From Didymodactylos carnosus (lineage: Eukaryota; Rotifera; Eurotatoria; Philodinida; Philodinidae), in assembly GCA_905250885.1 (NCBI GenBank), contig CAJNOQ010000579.1, forward strand, positions 1 to 46,138: DNA of 46,138 nt, given 5' to 3'. This document shows, one piece after another, positions 10,254 through 22,292 of this stretch. How positions within the stretch are numbered: the first letter of the stretch is position 1; every line of letters starts with the position of its first letter. Position numbers and translations under genes: made by a program. The notes beneath the pieces were generated by a model. That model ran no database searches, was not told the origin of the DNA, and was given only the letters and a program-made list of their open reading frames with translations.

Positions 10254-13037
10254 ATGTCGATACTATTAAAAAATGAAAATAATTGGAAAAAGGTTTTTTT
10301 ATCATCCCATCATTGTTTTGTTTGTAAACAAGTAATTAAGTTTGGTGAATTATTTTTGATGGCAAATAAGAATAGTATCTGTTATCATTCAAATTGTTTA
10401 CAGTGTATTCAGTGTCAAAAGAGTTTTAAAAATGATGATAAAACTTTTTTTGATGCAATCTATCATGTAGGTGGAATAAGATTAGAACGTTTATTATGCG
10501 ATAAATGTAAATACTCTAGTACTGACACATGTGCTATTGAACAAATGACATTAGTATCAACGGTTAAAAAATATGTTAAACAATTAAAAACACATATGAA
10601 AGAAGACGCGACAATATTAAATAATCAGCCATCAGTCCGTATATCATCACCAGATGGTGATCAATATATATTAGATAAACAAATCAAAGAGCTTGCTGAT
10701 GGGAATGTAACATCAACTTACTGTCAAGATCTTTATTGTAAAAATTGTGATATAATTCTTTATAACGATATCGAAACTGATAAAATTGACAAAGGGAAAC
10801 ATTATTGTGATAAATGTGACTGTAATTTATCAACAAAATTACAAAAAACGACTGTCGAAACGAATGATGATGAATATTATGTGGCTAATTTGAAGACGAA
10901 AGAATCAATAAAATTGAAACGACGACAACCAAATTTTTTCAATTTAAATAAAACAAATATTCAATTAAATTACATAACATCACCATCTCAAAAGTTAAAA
11001 ATTAAGTTTTCTATTGAACAGTTTGTTTGATGAAGTTTTCTGTTTAGTACTGTCGAGAGTTATGGACAAAGATTATTTTTGAAGAATAAAAAACGTTTAT
11101 CAGATAAAAGTAAATTGTGTCGCTATCTTATCGATAATAGTGATGGACAAAACGTAAAAGATATTCATATTCAAAATAGTACAAACCTCAACGTGTAAGA
11201 AAATGATAAAGCGGATCAGATGTATCCGGTTGAAAATTATTCAAAATTTCTTTATCATAAAAATGTTTTGTTATTTATTAGTGATAAATTTAATGATTAT
11301 GAGCTTATCAATCAATGCTGTATAGAAAACTCCTTGAATATATCTGATTCAAAAATCTATCGTCCCATCTTACAAAAAATAATGACAAATGAACAGAATA
11401 AATCAATAGTGACGAAATGTCAAAGTGATTTTAAACAAATAACTGAAGATGAAATGAGAATGATCGATATCACTCAAGCACAAACTGAAATAAAACGAAT
11501 TCGCGATAAAAAGCAAGAAAAACAACAACAATTATTAGAGCAACGAAATAGTGCACTATATCATTGCCAAGACACTACTACTGAAACGTCTTCTAGTGAT
11601 GAAAATACAATTAAACAGGAACGACTTGAACAAGAACACGAAGAGGAGAAAAATCCATGTAGTTTGGGGACAATAGTTAATCGTGTCTATTCTCATGCAA
11701 TGTACGCAGCCCTAATCTCCAAATTAGTCGTCTGTGCTAAAGTCTTGTAACGACTTGAGTTTTCTCTTTTGGATTCACTAGTCGATAAAATGAGCAGAAT
11801 GAATAGTATCGTTTAATTTTGCTCTCTGACGAGGGAACTACCCGAGGTTATAAATTGATTTCGGATTGGGACTATTTTTGTTAGAAGCGCCCTAATGAAT
11901 AGTGAAATTCCTCGACTTGGTTCATCCCCATGGTGCTTGTTGCTGAGATACTGAAATTTTAGTCAGTTTTTGCCTATAGAGCTTGGATTTCGAGCAAAAT
12001 CCGACTTTCGAATTTTGCTCGAAATCCAAGCTCTATAGGCAAAAACTGACTAAAATTTCAGTATCTCAGCAACAAGCACCATGGGGATGAACCAAGTCGA
12101 GGAATTTCACTATTCATTAGGGCCCTTCTAACAAAAATAGTCCGAATCCAAAATCAATTTATAACCTCGTGAATGATTTGATTCACCTTGACTCTTAAAA
12201 TTTTTTAGACCTACTCAACATCACCCGTTCGAATTGTTCTCCTCAATAGGCGTACCTTTAATATTAATGGCTGAAAAGAATGATTCAATCATTCAAAATG
12301 AGACTAGAGAATCGCTTCCAATTGAACAAGACAACACATTCATAGTTCAAAATGTTAAAAGTAAATCAATTCCTTGTTGTAAAGACAAAGATTGGGATTT
12401 AGTTCATGCGACAAAAGATAAATCATGTCTACGTTGTCATACGAAATTTACACGTTTTGATACTTATTATACACATTCAACATCAAATGAATATTATTGT
12501 GAAATATGTTGGCCATATCAAAAAACAATTGTTGATCATCAACAAAAATATATACAACAACAAGACGAATTGAATTTCAAAGACAATAATACACATCGAT
12601 TATTGATTTGCTGTAATTTATGTGGTAAACAATTTTTAAAAATAACATCGGAAATAATTGGCAATAATTATATACATCAAAAATGCTTAGATAAACATAT
12701 ACAGTATGATAGTAAAGACAATTTGATAAAAGATTGCTGTCAATCAACTGAGTGTTTAGCCCGTGTATTACATATGATTTGTTGTGAGAAAAGTCAAGAA
12801 TCAAAAGAGAATATTATGATACAGCAATTTCCAATAATAGAAGATGGAAAATTCAAATTATTGGAAGATTTACCAATTACATATGTACAAAAATTTGATT
12901 TAGAATGTAAACAAATGAAAAATATTGAACAATGTTCACTGTTAAAAGAAAAACAGCAACAACAACGTTCTAAACAATTCACTTCACAAATTAAGACAAA
13001 ATCAATTGTTAGCTTCGCGAAAATTAACTATTTATAA
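10254..13037 (+). CDS. LIM-domain/zinc-binding protein, 4 exons, 683 aa, family unrecognised
   Basis: Exons: 10254-10993, 11048-11194, 11282-11658, 12250-13037 (introns 54, 87 and 591 nt). All lie in one genomic frame but are separated by stops (TGA TGA near 11028, TAA near 11196, TAA near 11748), which the chosen introns remove; the summed length is 2,052 nt. Residues 21-85 form a complete LIM pattern: C21-x2-C24-x20-H45-x2-C48-x2-C51-x2-C54-x27-C82-x2-C85, with a longer second loop than usual. Further Cys pairs follow: a YCKNC...YCDKC knuckle near residue 165, then in exon 4 CLRCH...YYCEICW and CNLCGKQF...YIHQKC, the latter LIM-like. A Gln/Glu-rich coiled coil (KRIRDKKQEKQQQ) lies in exon 3. 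I do not recognise the orthologue. LIM domains bind proteins, often cytoskeletal or nuclear partners; the role here is unknown. The third intron holds a 327-bp palindrome. Confidence 0.65.
11843..12169. mobile_element. 327-bp near-perfect palindrome (MITE-like) in an intron
   Basis: Left arm 11843-12000 and right arm 12012-12169 are 158-nt inverted copies with only three mismatches, around an 11-nt spacer. Ends read CGAGGTTATAAATTGATTT. There is no coding capacity. It lies fully inside the third intron of the LIM gene, so the reading frame is spared. No clear target duplication was seen. The very low arm divergence suggests recent insertion or arm-to-arm conversion. Confidence 0.88.
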
Positions 13038-13561
13038 ATGACCAACACAAACAATAGGTACTATTATACGAATTTCAAAGTTTGAAGATCAAGGCAAGCT
13101 TTTGTACAATTTGATAAGTATTTAATATTCTACACACCAGTAGAAATGGTTAGAAAAGTTAGAAAAAAGATGCTAACAAAAATGTGCATTATTTCACTTT
13201 GTATCTCATGCACATTGATGAATGTTTCCTGCATTTGATTATTGAATATGATAACTAAATATTATAAATCATATGCAGATTTTTGTATTCTAAAATGAGA
13301 ATATAAATTACGATTTCGTTTTCGCGCCATTTTCTGTTTTCTCTTCGACTATGCAGTGCGAACGAGTGACAGATAGCGCGTATGTCGCGTAAAACGTATT
13401 TAAAAGCTTCTACATGTACTGACGATAATCAATTATTAACTTTTACAAAATTCTATGGTATGTGCAAGAAATAAACTGAAGAATTTAATGTTAACTATTA
13501 CGTATAAACATGCACAATATAGAAAATATCATTCAAAATATCGGTCATTCTATTGATGTGA

Positions 13562-13639
13562 CGACGATGTGAGGATATTCGACCAAGATCAACTCAAACT
13601 GGAAATCTAAAAGGACGTGGACGACCAAAAACAGTGTAA
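13562..13639 (+). pseudogene. Possible exon fragment ending in an AT-hook
   Basis: The frame gives a short peptide ending LKGRGRPKTV and a stop; GRGRPK is the canonical AT-hook core that binds the minor groove of AT-rich DNA. Just upstream, 13383 opens MSRKTYLKAS with a good donor after about 25 codons (GGTATGTG) and an acceptor (AATATAG) 65 nt later, but the phases do not join to the AT-hook frame and a TGA precedes it. It may be a broken small gene or coincidence. Confidence 0.25.
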
Positions 13640-16579
13640 GCAACTTTAACAAATGACTGAACGAATATTCAAGTTGATCTGCACAGTTAGAATATTTTTG
13701 TATACTATTTATACTCAATAAAAATGTGGAAAGTTTATTACTAATTGTTGCTGAATTACTTCGTCTCCATAATAAAGTTTATTTAACGACTACAGAAACT
13801 ATACAATGAGAGTCTAAATGATAGATACGAGTTTAGGAAACAGGATAGAAAAAATTATAAGGAGTGATTTTTCGTTCGTCCTCGATGGATTTTTTATGTA
13901 TTTTTGGATATTTTATCTTCGGTTTGATACGTTTAGTTTTGTACAGTTTAATTTTTGAATCTCGGCTCGGATAAAGTGAAACATCTAAACTACTTTCTCT
14001 GTCTTTTTCATTGTTTTTAAATAGTTTTTGTTCTATAGTAGAAAGAAGAAAAGGTTAAAGAGTAAAAGAAAAAGAAAAAGAGAAATAGAAATAAAGGATA
14101 AAAGAATGTGTTATAATACAGTTTGTAACATTTACTGTACGCACGTTTGTATACAGTTTGTAAATTGATGTAACTTTTTATCAAATAATTTTTAAAAAAT
14201 TTGAATTTTATGTTCTGCTCTACTGAAGAAGATCGCACGTACAATCGAAACGTCTAGATAAGTGCAATAAATAAACTTTATTACCAAGACAAAGTAGTCT
14301 ATCCGACTTCGTATTTCAATCAAATCTTATTTTAAATTTTCACTCTAAGGTGTGTAAAAGGTATGCAATAGAATTGACGAAGAGCTCTGGGAAAAGTATT
14401 TAGTAGAACTTATGAAAAGTAATAGAGACCGTCTTCTCTATTAGAGGCTAACTGGGATTAATTGTGCTGTTACAAAAAGAAACATGCCGGTGATCAGTTG
14501 TACATGGTAATTGGGTATGATAAAATTAAAAAAATAGCGGGATCAACAGCGTCTAAAATATTTTTTTTAAAAATCGGAACCTATTCTGCTATTTGAATAT
14601 ATGAGGTCAATTGTGCTATTTTTCTGGGATCAAGAATATTGTCGTCCTATTTGAAAATGATAGAGTTTATCTGACTAGACATTTAGTCAGAATGACAATA
14701 AAGAGGGACTAATTTAAATTAAAAAGGTAGAAAAGATGCGTTTCGTGTTGTGAAAATGTTTGGCACTCGCTTTTCTCAGTCTAGAAGTATCGTACACACT
14801 TGTTTTCTGTTAGAAAGAGTAGATTTTAGACATGGTTGTCAGATGTCCTATTTTTGCTGAGATTCTATCTTTCATCAACAATCCCAGCTAACTATTTGTC
14901 TCATTGTGGGACGCACTTTCTGGTAATTTACTCCATTATTCGTCACGCGTTAAATATTCAATCGATCGACAACAACCCTCGTAAGACTTCTTCCAACCAA
15001 GATCTTAAACATGTTGACATTTTTTGAACCAAGATCTTGATAATTCTTGAATCACCGTTTTGTTTCACACTTTCCTTACATATAACTGCGAAACTTTTCA
15101 TACTCAGAATAACCTCGAGATTTTTCCATTCTTGAGTAAAGTTGTTTAGGAATGAGTCTATGACCACATATGATTGTATGTCTAATGGTTATGACTATCA
15201 CATAAGAAAGTAAATGTAAAAAGATTTTCATCATCATACTGTGAAACATTTTGACTCGATTCACTCAATATCCTAAAGTTTCTGTTCTCAAGATCTTGGG
15301 TACAAGAAATTTCACTAGGAAAGCTGCCATTAGATTGCCTTTACTATTATACTGTGTTTGTAGTTTACTAATAACTCAAGTAGAAACCGTAAAAAAAGTA
15401 CGAATGAGACGATTTTCTTGTAAGAGCGTTTGTTGTCGTTACACTTGTGTAAACTTTACTATGGTGAAAGAGTGTTTGCTTTCTTCTATACTTTGTTCAT
15501 GAAAAAAAGTCGTTGACAACTCGAAGAAATTGGACTGATTTTGCAACATAATATGATGTTTGTTTAATAGAATTGCAAAACTAGTTTTGTCTGAAAACAC
15601 TAATTAATTAAGAATTTTATGATTTAAATTTGAATTTAGATAAATTCAATGAAAGGAAAAACAAAGAGAGCACATTGTTCGATTTTTTGGGCTCTTTTGT
15701 GTGAGACATTGTTTGAAAAAATTGAATCAAAACATGATGATATGGGAGGGGGGGGAAGATTGGTAACCTCGCAAAATGTCTCTTAAATTTCATCATAGTT
15801 ATATTCAAAACGATGTTTTTTAAATGACAAGTCCTACTGGTAATTAATCAAGTCATTTAAAAGAATCTCTTTCACTTATGTATTTGTAACAACGTATTTA
15901 CTGAAGTTGATTCCATTTTGTAATGTTTCTTCGCTTGATATGCGGCATTTACGGTTAACTGTAACTGTAAAATTGGTACAATTAAAAGCTATTGTGATTA
16001 AAACTGGTACATTTGATAATCGAAGCTGTTCATAACTGTTGAAAAAAATTATACGTAAAGCTAAAGTTTCTGATTTATTCGAATACGTAGATAAGAAAAA
16101 AAAGCTACGTTTAACTCGTTACGTCTTTGAATTTTGGTTTTGCTTAAAATATATCGATAATTTTTGTTTAACATAAGCTTATTTTATTTGGCAACTCAAG
16201 GATATGCATAAATCATTGCGGTCTACTTTTCACGCTTACTAAACATAGAAAGTATAAAAGTTTGTACTTAAACTGATATACATACACCTTTTGTGGGAGT
16301 CGTTAAGCGAATCGATATGAGAACAGAGTCATTTTCACGTTAATGATGTACTGCTGTATTTTGTCTTAATTTCAAGTGAAATTTAACTGAGAAGTCTCGC
16401 CTTTTCAATGATTCAGCATTTCTACTCACATCAAAAAGGGATATTGTAAAACAGAAGAATATTAGTTTTTGATTTGATCTTCAATCTTGTATTTCAGGAA
16501 CACACGAACAGCCAAATTATCGGATACATACTGCTTCTACTTGTACCAATTATACAGTTCTACAGTTTTGTAGTCACAA
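13640..16579. other. Intergenic, no gene seen
   Basis: Several short open frames occur on both strands, none with splice sites, compositional bias or similarity that supports coding. A poly-G tract (about 15747-15755) is the only odd composition noted. Confidence 0.35.
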
Positions 16580-16617
16580 TTAACTGCTTCTTAGCTGCAC
16601 AGCTAAGAAGCAGTTAA
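16580..16617. repeat. Perfect 18-bp-arm hairpin
   Basis: TTAACTGCTTCTTAGCTG is followed after 2 nt by its exact inverted complement. A second perfect palindrome, TCAGTTGCGCAACTGA, lies 4 nt downstream at 16622-16637. The hairpin is intergenic, with no gene close by. Confidence 0.9.
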
Positions 16618-17700
16618 GGGGTCAGTTGCGCAACTGATGCATATCTGGATATGCTGATGGAAACTTCATTTTAAAAATATGTTAATTCGTATTAATAGAT
16701 ATTTTATAAATTTTTACCTACATTTCTTTAATTCTATTTCGAATAGCGAGTAATATAAAAGAGAGAAATAATAATGTACTCGCTGACATTTCTTTAATTT
16801 CATCGATTGTATAAGCACTTGGCTGTATGAATAATCTGTTCTCTATCTTTAGTATGTTGTTAGTGATCAAAATCACGTGGAGAACAAAGATCATTTGAAA
16901 ATGATGTTATTTCTAGAACATAGAATTTATGTAGTTTATCTAAGTTTCCACAATTATTTATATGAAAAATAGCTGCATTATGTGTCTATAATATATCACT
17001 TAAAGAAGAACCTATAAAAGCTTTCACTGTTGAACTCGGAGAATATGAATTAATGAATAACGCCAATCGACTCTGTCTCGAAAGCTTTGATAAAAGTTTT
17101 ATTCTTTTGAAATACAAGTGGAATACTCTATTGTTCTAAATCTTAAGCTATTGAAAAATACCAAATTAATCTTGATTTTCTCTGACTTTTGAACTAAAAG
17201 TTTGTAAACAAGAGTATTTTGTTCTAATTTGATTTGTAAGCAATCGCAATCAATATATCCTTGTATTCGGTTTAACATTCTATTCTTTTCTTTTTTCGTT
17301 CGTTCTTCTTTGCTGCCCCTGTATTGAAAACAATAACGTACAAAATTGGTGGGATCGAGATTTTCTCTCTATCTGTTTATACTGCCAATGGTCTGATATC
17401 TTCACATTATTAGTAATGCCACTGCCTTCTTCTTCATTTGAAAAGTAATATATTTTGTTGTTTTTGTCTTTCTTGTACAGAAGAAAGAGAATGTCAGAAA
17501 GACAACAGATATAGCGTACATCGAAGTTGTCTACAGGTTACATAAGTGAAAAAAAAATGGTGTTTTTCTCGTTTTGTTTGTTCGATAGTGATAGAAAATA
17601 AAATAGAGACAGACATCATATATAAATTATTGAAAATTATTAAATATATTGGCGTTAAGACATGTACAAAAAACGTTCTACGGAAAATCCAATTTCAACA

Positions 17701-17722
17701 GAGAGAGAGAGAGAGAGAGAGA
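17701..17722 (+). repeat. (GA)11 microsatellite
   Basis: Eleven perfect GA units in non-coding sequence. Confidence 0.95.
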
Positions 17723-18654
17723 AGTTTCTACCAAACTTAAAATCAAATTCAATTTTTTAAGATCTTTTCTTTAATAAAAAACAAATTATTCAAATGTTTT
17801 CAACAGTAAAAGATTTGAGCAATTATTAGAGTAGATACTATTTATCCTTCCAGTTTTTATGCTCTTATATATCTAGTTAGAAAATCCAAAATAATTAAAG
17901 AGATAATGATGAAAAAAGGAAATTATCTATAACATAATAAATAATCGCAGAAAAGAGAAGAACTAACATATATACATGGGCGGGCCGGGAACATCTTTTT
18001 AGAAGGAGCAATAAATTTTTTAGAGTAGTGCATACACAAATGTACTTCCCTTCACGATTTTTGTCCGTGTCAATACACTTTTTCTTCATTTAAACTCTAT
18101 ATCAAATTTTTCGATCAAGAATTGCCCTTTCTTTATTTTGAACTTCGAACACATACTCTGGGAAATATAATTCTTCACAGGTGAATAACTGCTTATTGCT
18201 CTTGATATTTATTTCCAGGAGAAGCGGCCCTCTAATGCACATATATTAATTACAGTAGGAAAATATCACACGCTTCGTTACCACTTTTTTCTTTTTTTTG
18301 ATTTATCGAGTGTCCGTCTCATCAATTACATGTGCACTTCTGACATTTGATCGAGTCCAACATTTGATTGAATCTTGAAAGCTAGTTTAGTGATCGAAGA
18401 GAATGGGCATAAGTGTAAGTATTCTTCATCGTCTTGGAAACAGTTCGTAAAATTCATGTTCGGTCTTCTTCAGAAGTTATACGATAAAATTAAAAGTAAT
18501 TTTTCTAAAAATTCGATTAGACTGAATCATTCATTTATAAACGAGTTTAATCATACTTTTATTTAGTAATTGTTACATTAATTTTCAATTTTATTTCTTA
18601 ACAGATGATAGTTTTTGTTTCGTTTTAGTGTTTTTTTTTTAATGTGATTCGATA
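17723..18654. other. Upstream region of the PAQR gene
   Basis: No exon was recognised. It presumably includes the promoter and 5' UTR; a pyrimidine-rich tract (TTTTTTTTTTAATG) lies just before the start. Confidence 0.3.
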
Positions 18655-21213
18655 ATGTCCTATTTACAGCATAGTGATGTCTTAGATATTTATGTTGAAC
18701 CTTATATTCAATCGGGTTTTCGTTTGCCAAATCAACCGTATTCCTATTATTATCGTAGTCTATTCTCACTACACAATGAAACTCTTTCTGTTTGGACTCA
18801 TCTTGTTGGGGCATTTATCATCATTTTACAAATGCTTAATCATATTCAATTAACATCTTCGCCGTATATTATTAGTTATATTATTTATAATGGCATTGGA
18901 GCATGTGTAATGTTATTATGTTCCGCTCAAGCACATTTATTTCACTCACGAAATTTACAAGATCATCTAAGATTATTTTATCTCGACTACCTTGGTAAGT
19001 TCAATCAATTCCAAAAAAAAAAGTAAACTATACTAGAAAAAGACAGAATGAAAGTCCTATTTGAGCGTCTAAAGCATGTTATAAAATTTTAACAGATTAT
19101 TAAAAATTTAAAAATTTCTTGAGCTGGGTACATCATGTTTATAAAGAGTTTTAAAATTTTTTGAGTTATGAACAGTTATAATTATATCGACTAAACAAAA
19201 AGTTAACAGGATAGTCTGTAATGAAAGACTGATTTTGTAAAGTAGATGTGCTTAAAAACTGATCATTTTTGTCATTTCTACTCAGCTTAAACGATATATT
19301 TAATTCTAAATAAAATTCAAATGTTAACGATGATGAACTGTTCAATGCAGATTCAAACGGTTCACTTTCGAAAGACAAATCGTCGCTGAAAGATAACGAT
19401 TAGGCAAAGTATATGAGAATTATTGTAAGAAAATGAGAGGCTGAAAACAAAAAACATGATTTTTTATTTTAAATCACCATCAAAACTAATTAATTTTTTT
19501 TAATATTTTTTACTAAGTAACTAACACTTTTAAGTCTCTGTCTAAGTTATGAAAATTTCTCAGACAGAAAGACGATACTGTTTCAATTCTAATGGTTAAA
19601 ACGATATCAATATGATGTATAAACGCTTGATTACAATAGGAATGATGCATAGGAAAATAATCTCACAAACGACCATATTTTCCAAATCTTGTATCTTAAG
19701 GATTTTAAACGATGCTCCTTCAAATGAGAAATTTTAATTTATCTCTAAGCAGAGTTTCTAAAAAATCCGAATTTTTTCTACCATCTTTTCACATCAATTA
19801 ATTTAATGCTGAAAATAGTTTTGAGTATAAAAGTTTTTTCGACGGTGGTAACTTGTGGAGAAATGTTCGGCCTACATATTGAAAACAACTTGAAACAATC
19901 AAACAACAAGCGATTGGAAAGAATATGAAAAACTGAATAAGTGTATGGATTTGACAGATTTTAAAGTGCCTAAAAGTAGATTCTTTTCGTAGTTTTATGA
20001 TCTTTCCGTGATCTTTTTATAAAAAAATGGCTTTTTTCTACCAAGGTTTCGATGTCCTCAGATATCTATCTAATCGGCTGAAATCCAATGTAAATTATTT
20101 AATTGAAAATGGTAACTAGCATAGAAAAAGGTGCTGTAAATCAATATAATTTTAACCAACCGCTAAAAATCTAGCTAAAATCTTTAGTCGAGCTATTTAT
20201 GAAATAAGTTTTCCATGCAACACGCCTATATTGAATTTTATCAAGTTTTTCATTTCAAAAAAAAAAATTATTAATTATTTAGTGTTTAAAACTGATAAGT
20301 TCTTTTTATGGTGACAATTAATGTACTTGATACTATTTTACCAGTTTCAAGAGTTTCAAGACCTTAAATAACTAATTATTCTGTCTCATTTAGGTATTAA
20401 CTTTTATGGTTTTATTAGTGGAATAGTTCACTATCGTTTTTCACGTGTTGATAGTGTTTATGAATTATTTAATGAGTCAACGTATTATTCACTATTATCA
20501 TGTTTATCACTCTATTCTCTATCGATAGCCTGTTTTTGTAAATTTTATTATCGTCGTCCATATCCTTTTGTTCATAAAATATTACAATGTTCCGGTGTTC
20601 TAATCGTTTATGTTTATCAAATATGGCCAATTATATTGCAAATAATCGCCTGTTACAACTGTAAATCGTCACTAAAATGGCATTTCGCAGAAGTTCTATC
20701 ATTTATTGGTAAGTATTTATCATTTCAGTGAATCATCACTAGTTCATCTAAAAATTGAACGGAATAATGGATATGATTGGTCTATACTATCAAATGTTAG
20801 TTTATAGATGAAAATAACAGATATTTTTTTAATATTTTCTAGCTAGTGGTACAGTATTTGTGTTGAAATTTCCTGAACGCTTCCATCCAGGTACATTTGA
20901 TTTAATCGGACAGTCACATCATACATTCCATGGATTCATATTTCTAATGGGTTTTTTCCAGTCGGAAGCCACGTACAGAGATATGTTACAGTTAAAAGAC
21001 CAAATAAAACTTCAACATTTGCAAAAAGATATAATTTATGCTTGTGTTATATTAACATTAGAATTATTGATTATTTATGTCAGTTTAAGATTAGGTTTTA
21101 TACGTTTAGAAAAACACTATGAAAAACATTTGGAAAAACTTCACCAGAATTTTAACAGGAATGATGGAAATATTACCAGCGATGATTACGAATCTATTAA
21201 AAAGATTGAGTAA
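18655..21213 (+). CDS. PAQR-family seven-membrane-span receptor (membrane progestin receptor type), 341 aa
   Basis: Members of this family (PAQR5/7/8 branch) are seven-pass membrane proteins; the vertebrate relatives are steroid-responsive receptors and have a zinc-hydrolase-like fold. Exons: 18655-18994, 20394-20708, 20843-21213; 1,026 nt in frame, 341 aa, the usual family length. The N-terminal hallmark is clear: EPYIQSGFR at 15-23 and HNETLSVWTH at 40-49. The three metal-site elements are present: S90-x3-H94 (SAQAH) and H244-x3-H248 (HHTFH), with the conserved PERFHPGTFD before the latter. Several hydrophobic spans lie between. The C-terminus is a charged tail (KHYEKHLEKLHQNF). The first intron is 1,399 nt, unusually long for this window; no gene was seen inside. 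Assignment to a particular PAQR member is not possible by eye. Confidence 0.9.
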
Positions 21214-22292
21214 CTAATAGTTTATGAAAGTAATTAAAAAAAATAGTATTCAGTCAGATTGTTTGTCATTTGATGTTGTTTATTTTTTTGTCGTCTGTTG
21301 ATATAAATTCTATTTTTTTCAAAATAAATAATGCAAATATTAACGAAGTCATAAGAAATGGTAGCGATCCCAAAAAAGCTCACTAGTATCAGATTCTATA
21401 GGCGTATCGTAAATACTACGTATTATATTTGTAAAAGGGCGCCGTATGAATCAACATCAAGGCACAGCAGGGCAGTAGTGATCTGATTCCCTCACGACAG
21501 AATACAAGTAATAGACTGTCGTTTCAAAAGCAGCCATAAAATAATGCTATCAGCTTACTTAATTGCAAAACAAAAACTGGAAACGTTATCATTTTCTAAT
21601 TGAAAATTCCTCTTGTTTCCTTCCCTATTAAACATTCATAATAGGGCACAACATATTATATTATTAGCTTCATTCGACAAGGTGTGGTAAAATAGTAATT
21701 CAAAACACTACCTGATAGCAAAACTGTATACAATTGTTTTTTCAGATGATAGTAAATATATTGTTTCGTTCAAAGTAAAAAAAGAATCATCCAGTTTCGT
21801 TGATTCAAATTATTAAAAACTGACCATTTCTCAAAAATTCACAAAGAAATAGGGTAATTTTAGTCTCCGTGTGATTCTATATGTTACGCCGTTATGCTTT
21901 TTCTATTTATTATGGAAGCCACAACTTTGGGGAATGTGTTCTTACGATTCACCATTCCTTAACTATTAGAATCTGTAAAGAAAACTTTTTCCATCTTTTA
22001 ATAAAATGAGTATCACTGTTGAAATACTAGCAGCAAACATTGAAACAACGTATACTGAATAAATCCTAGTTGCTACAGTATTCCTGTTATGATCTAACGC
22101 GTTTTTTTTTATTAACTTTATTAATGTCATGCAGTGGTCGATCAACGGTATTTTTTTATTTTATTTTTGCTCACAAGAAAGCAAGCATCATCTTCATCAT
22201 AGAAACAAAACGAAAGGATAAAATTTTTAAACATTGTGTTTGCTTTACGCTGATGAATATTTTGCGAATTTTATTTTTTCTTTCTTTCGCTT
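21214..22292. other. Convergent 3' intergenic region
   Basis: This lies between the PAQR gene (+) and RPS3 (-). AATAAA at 21323 may end the PAQR transcript; TTTATT at 22270-22275 may be the RPS3 poly(A) signal on the minus strand, only about 18 nt past its stop. Nothing else was recognised. Confidence 0.4.

Noticed and set aside
10994-11219. Two possible 27-nt micro-introns, or stop-codon readthrough, in the LIM gene
   Set aside because: In-frame stops could be removed by two 27-nt GT-AG gaps, but ordinary 54-nt and 87-nt introns with better splice signals explain the sequence and fit neighbouring intron sizes.
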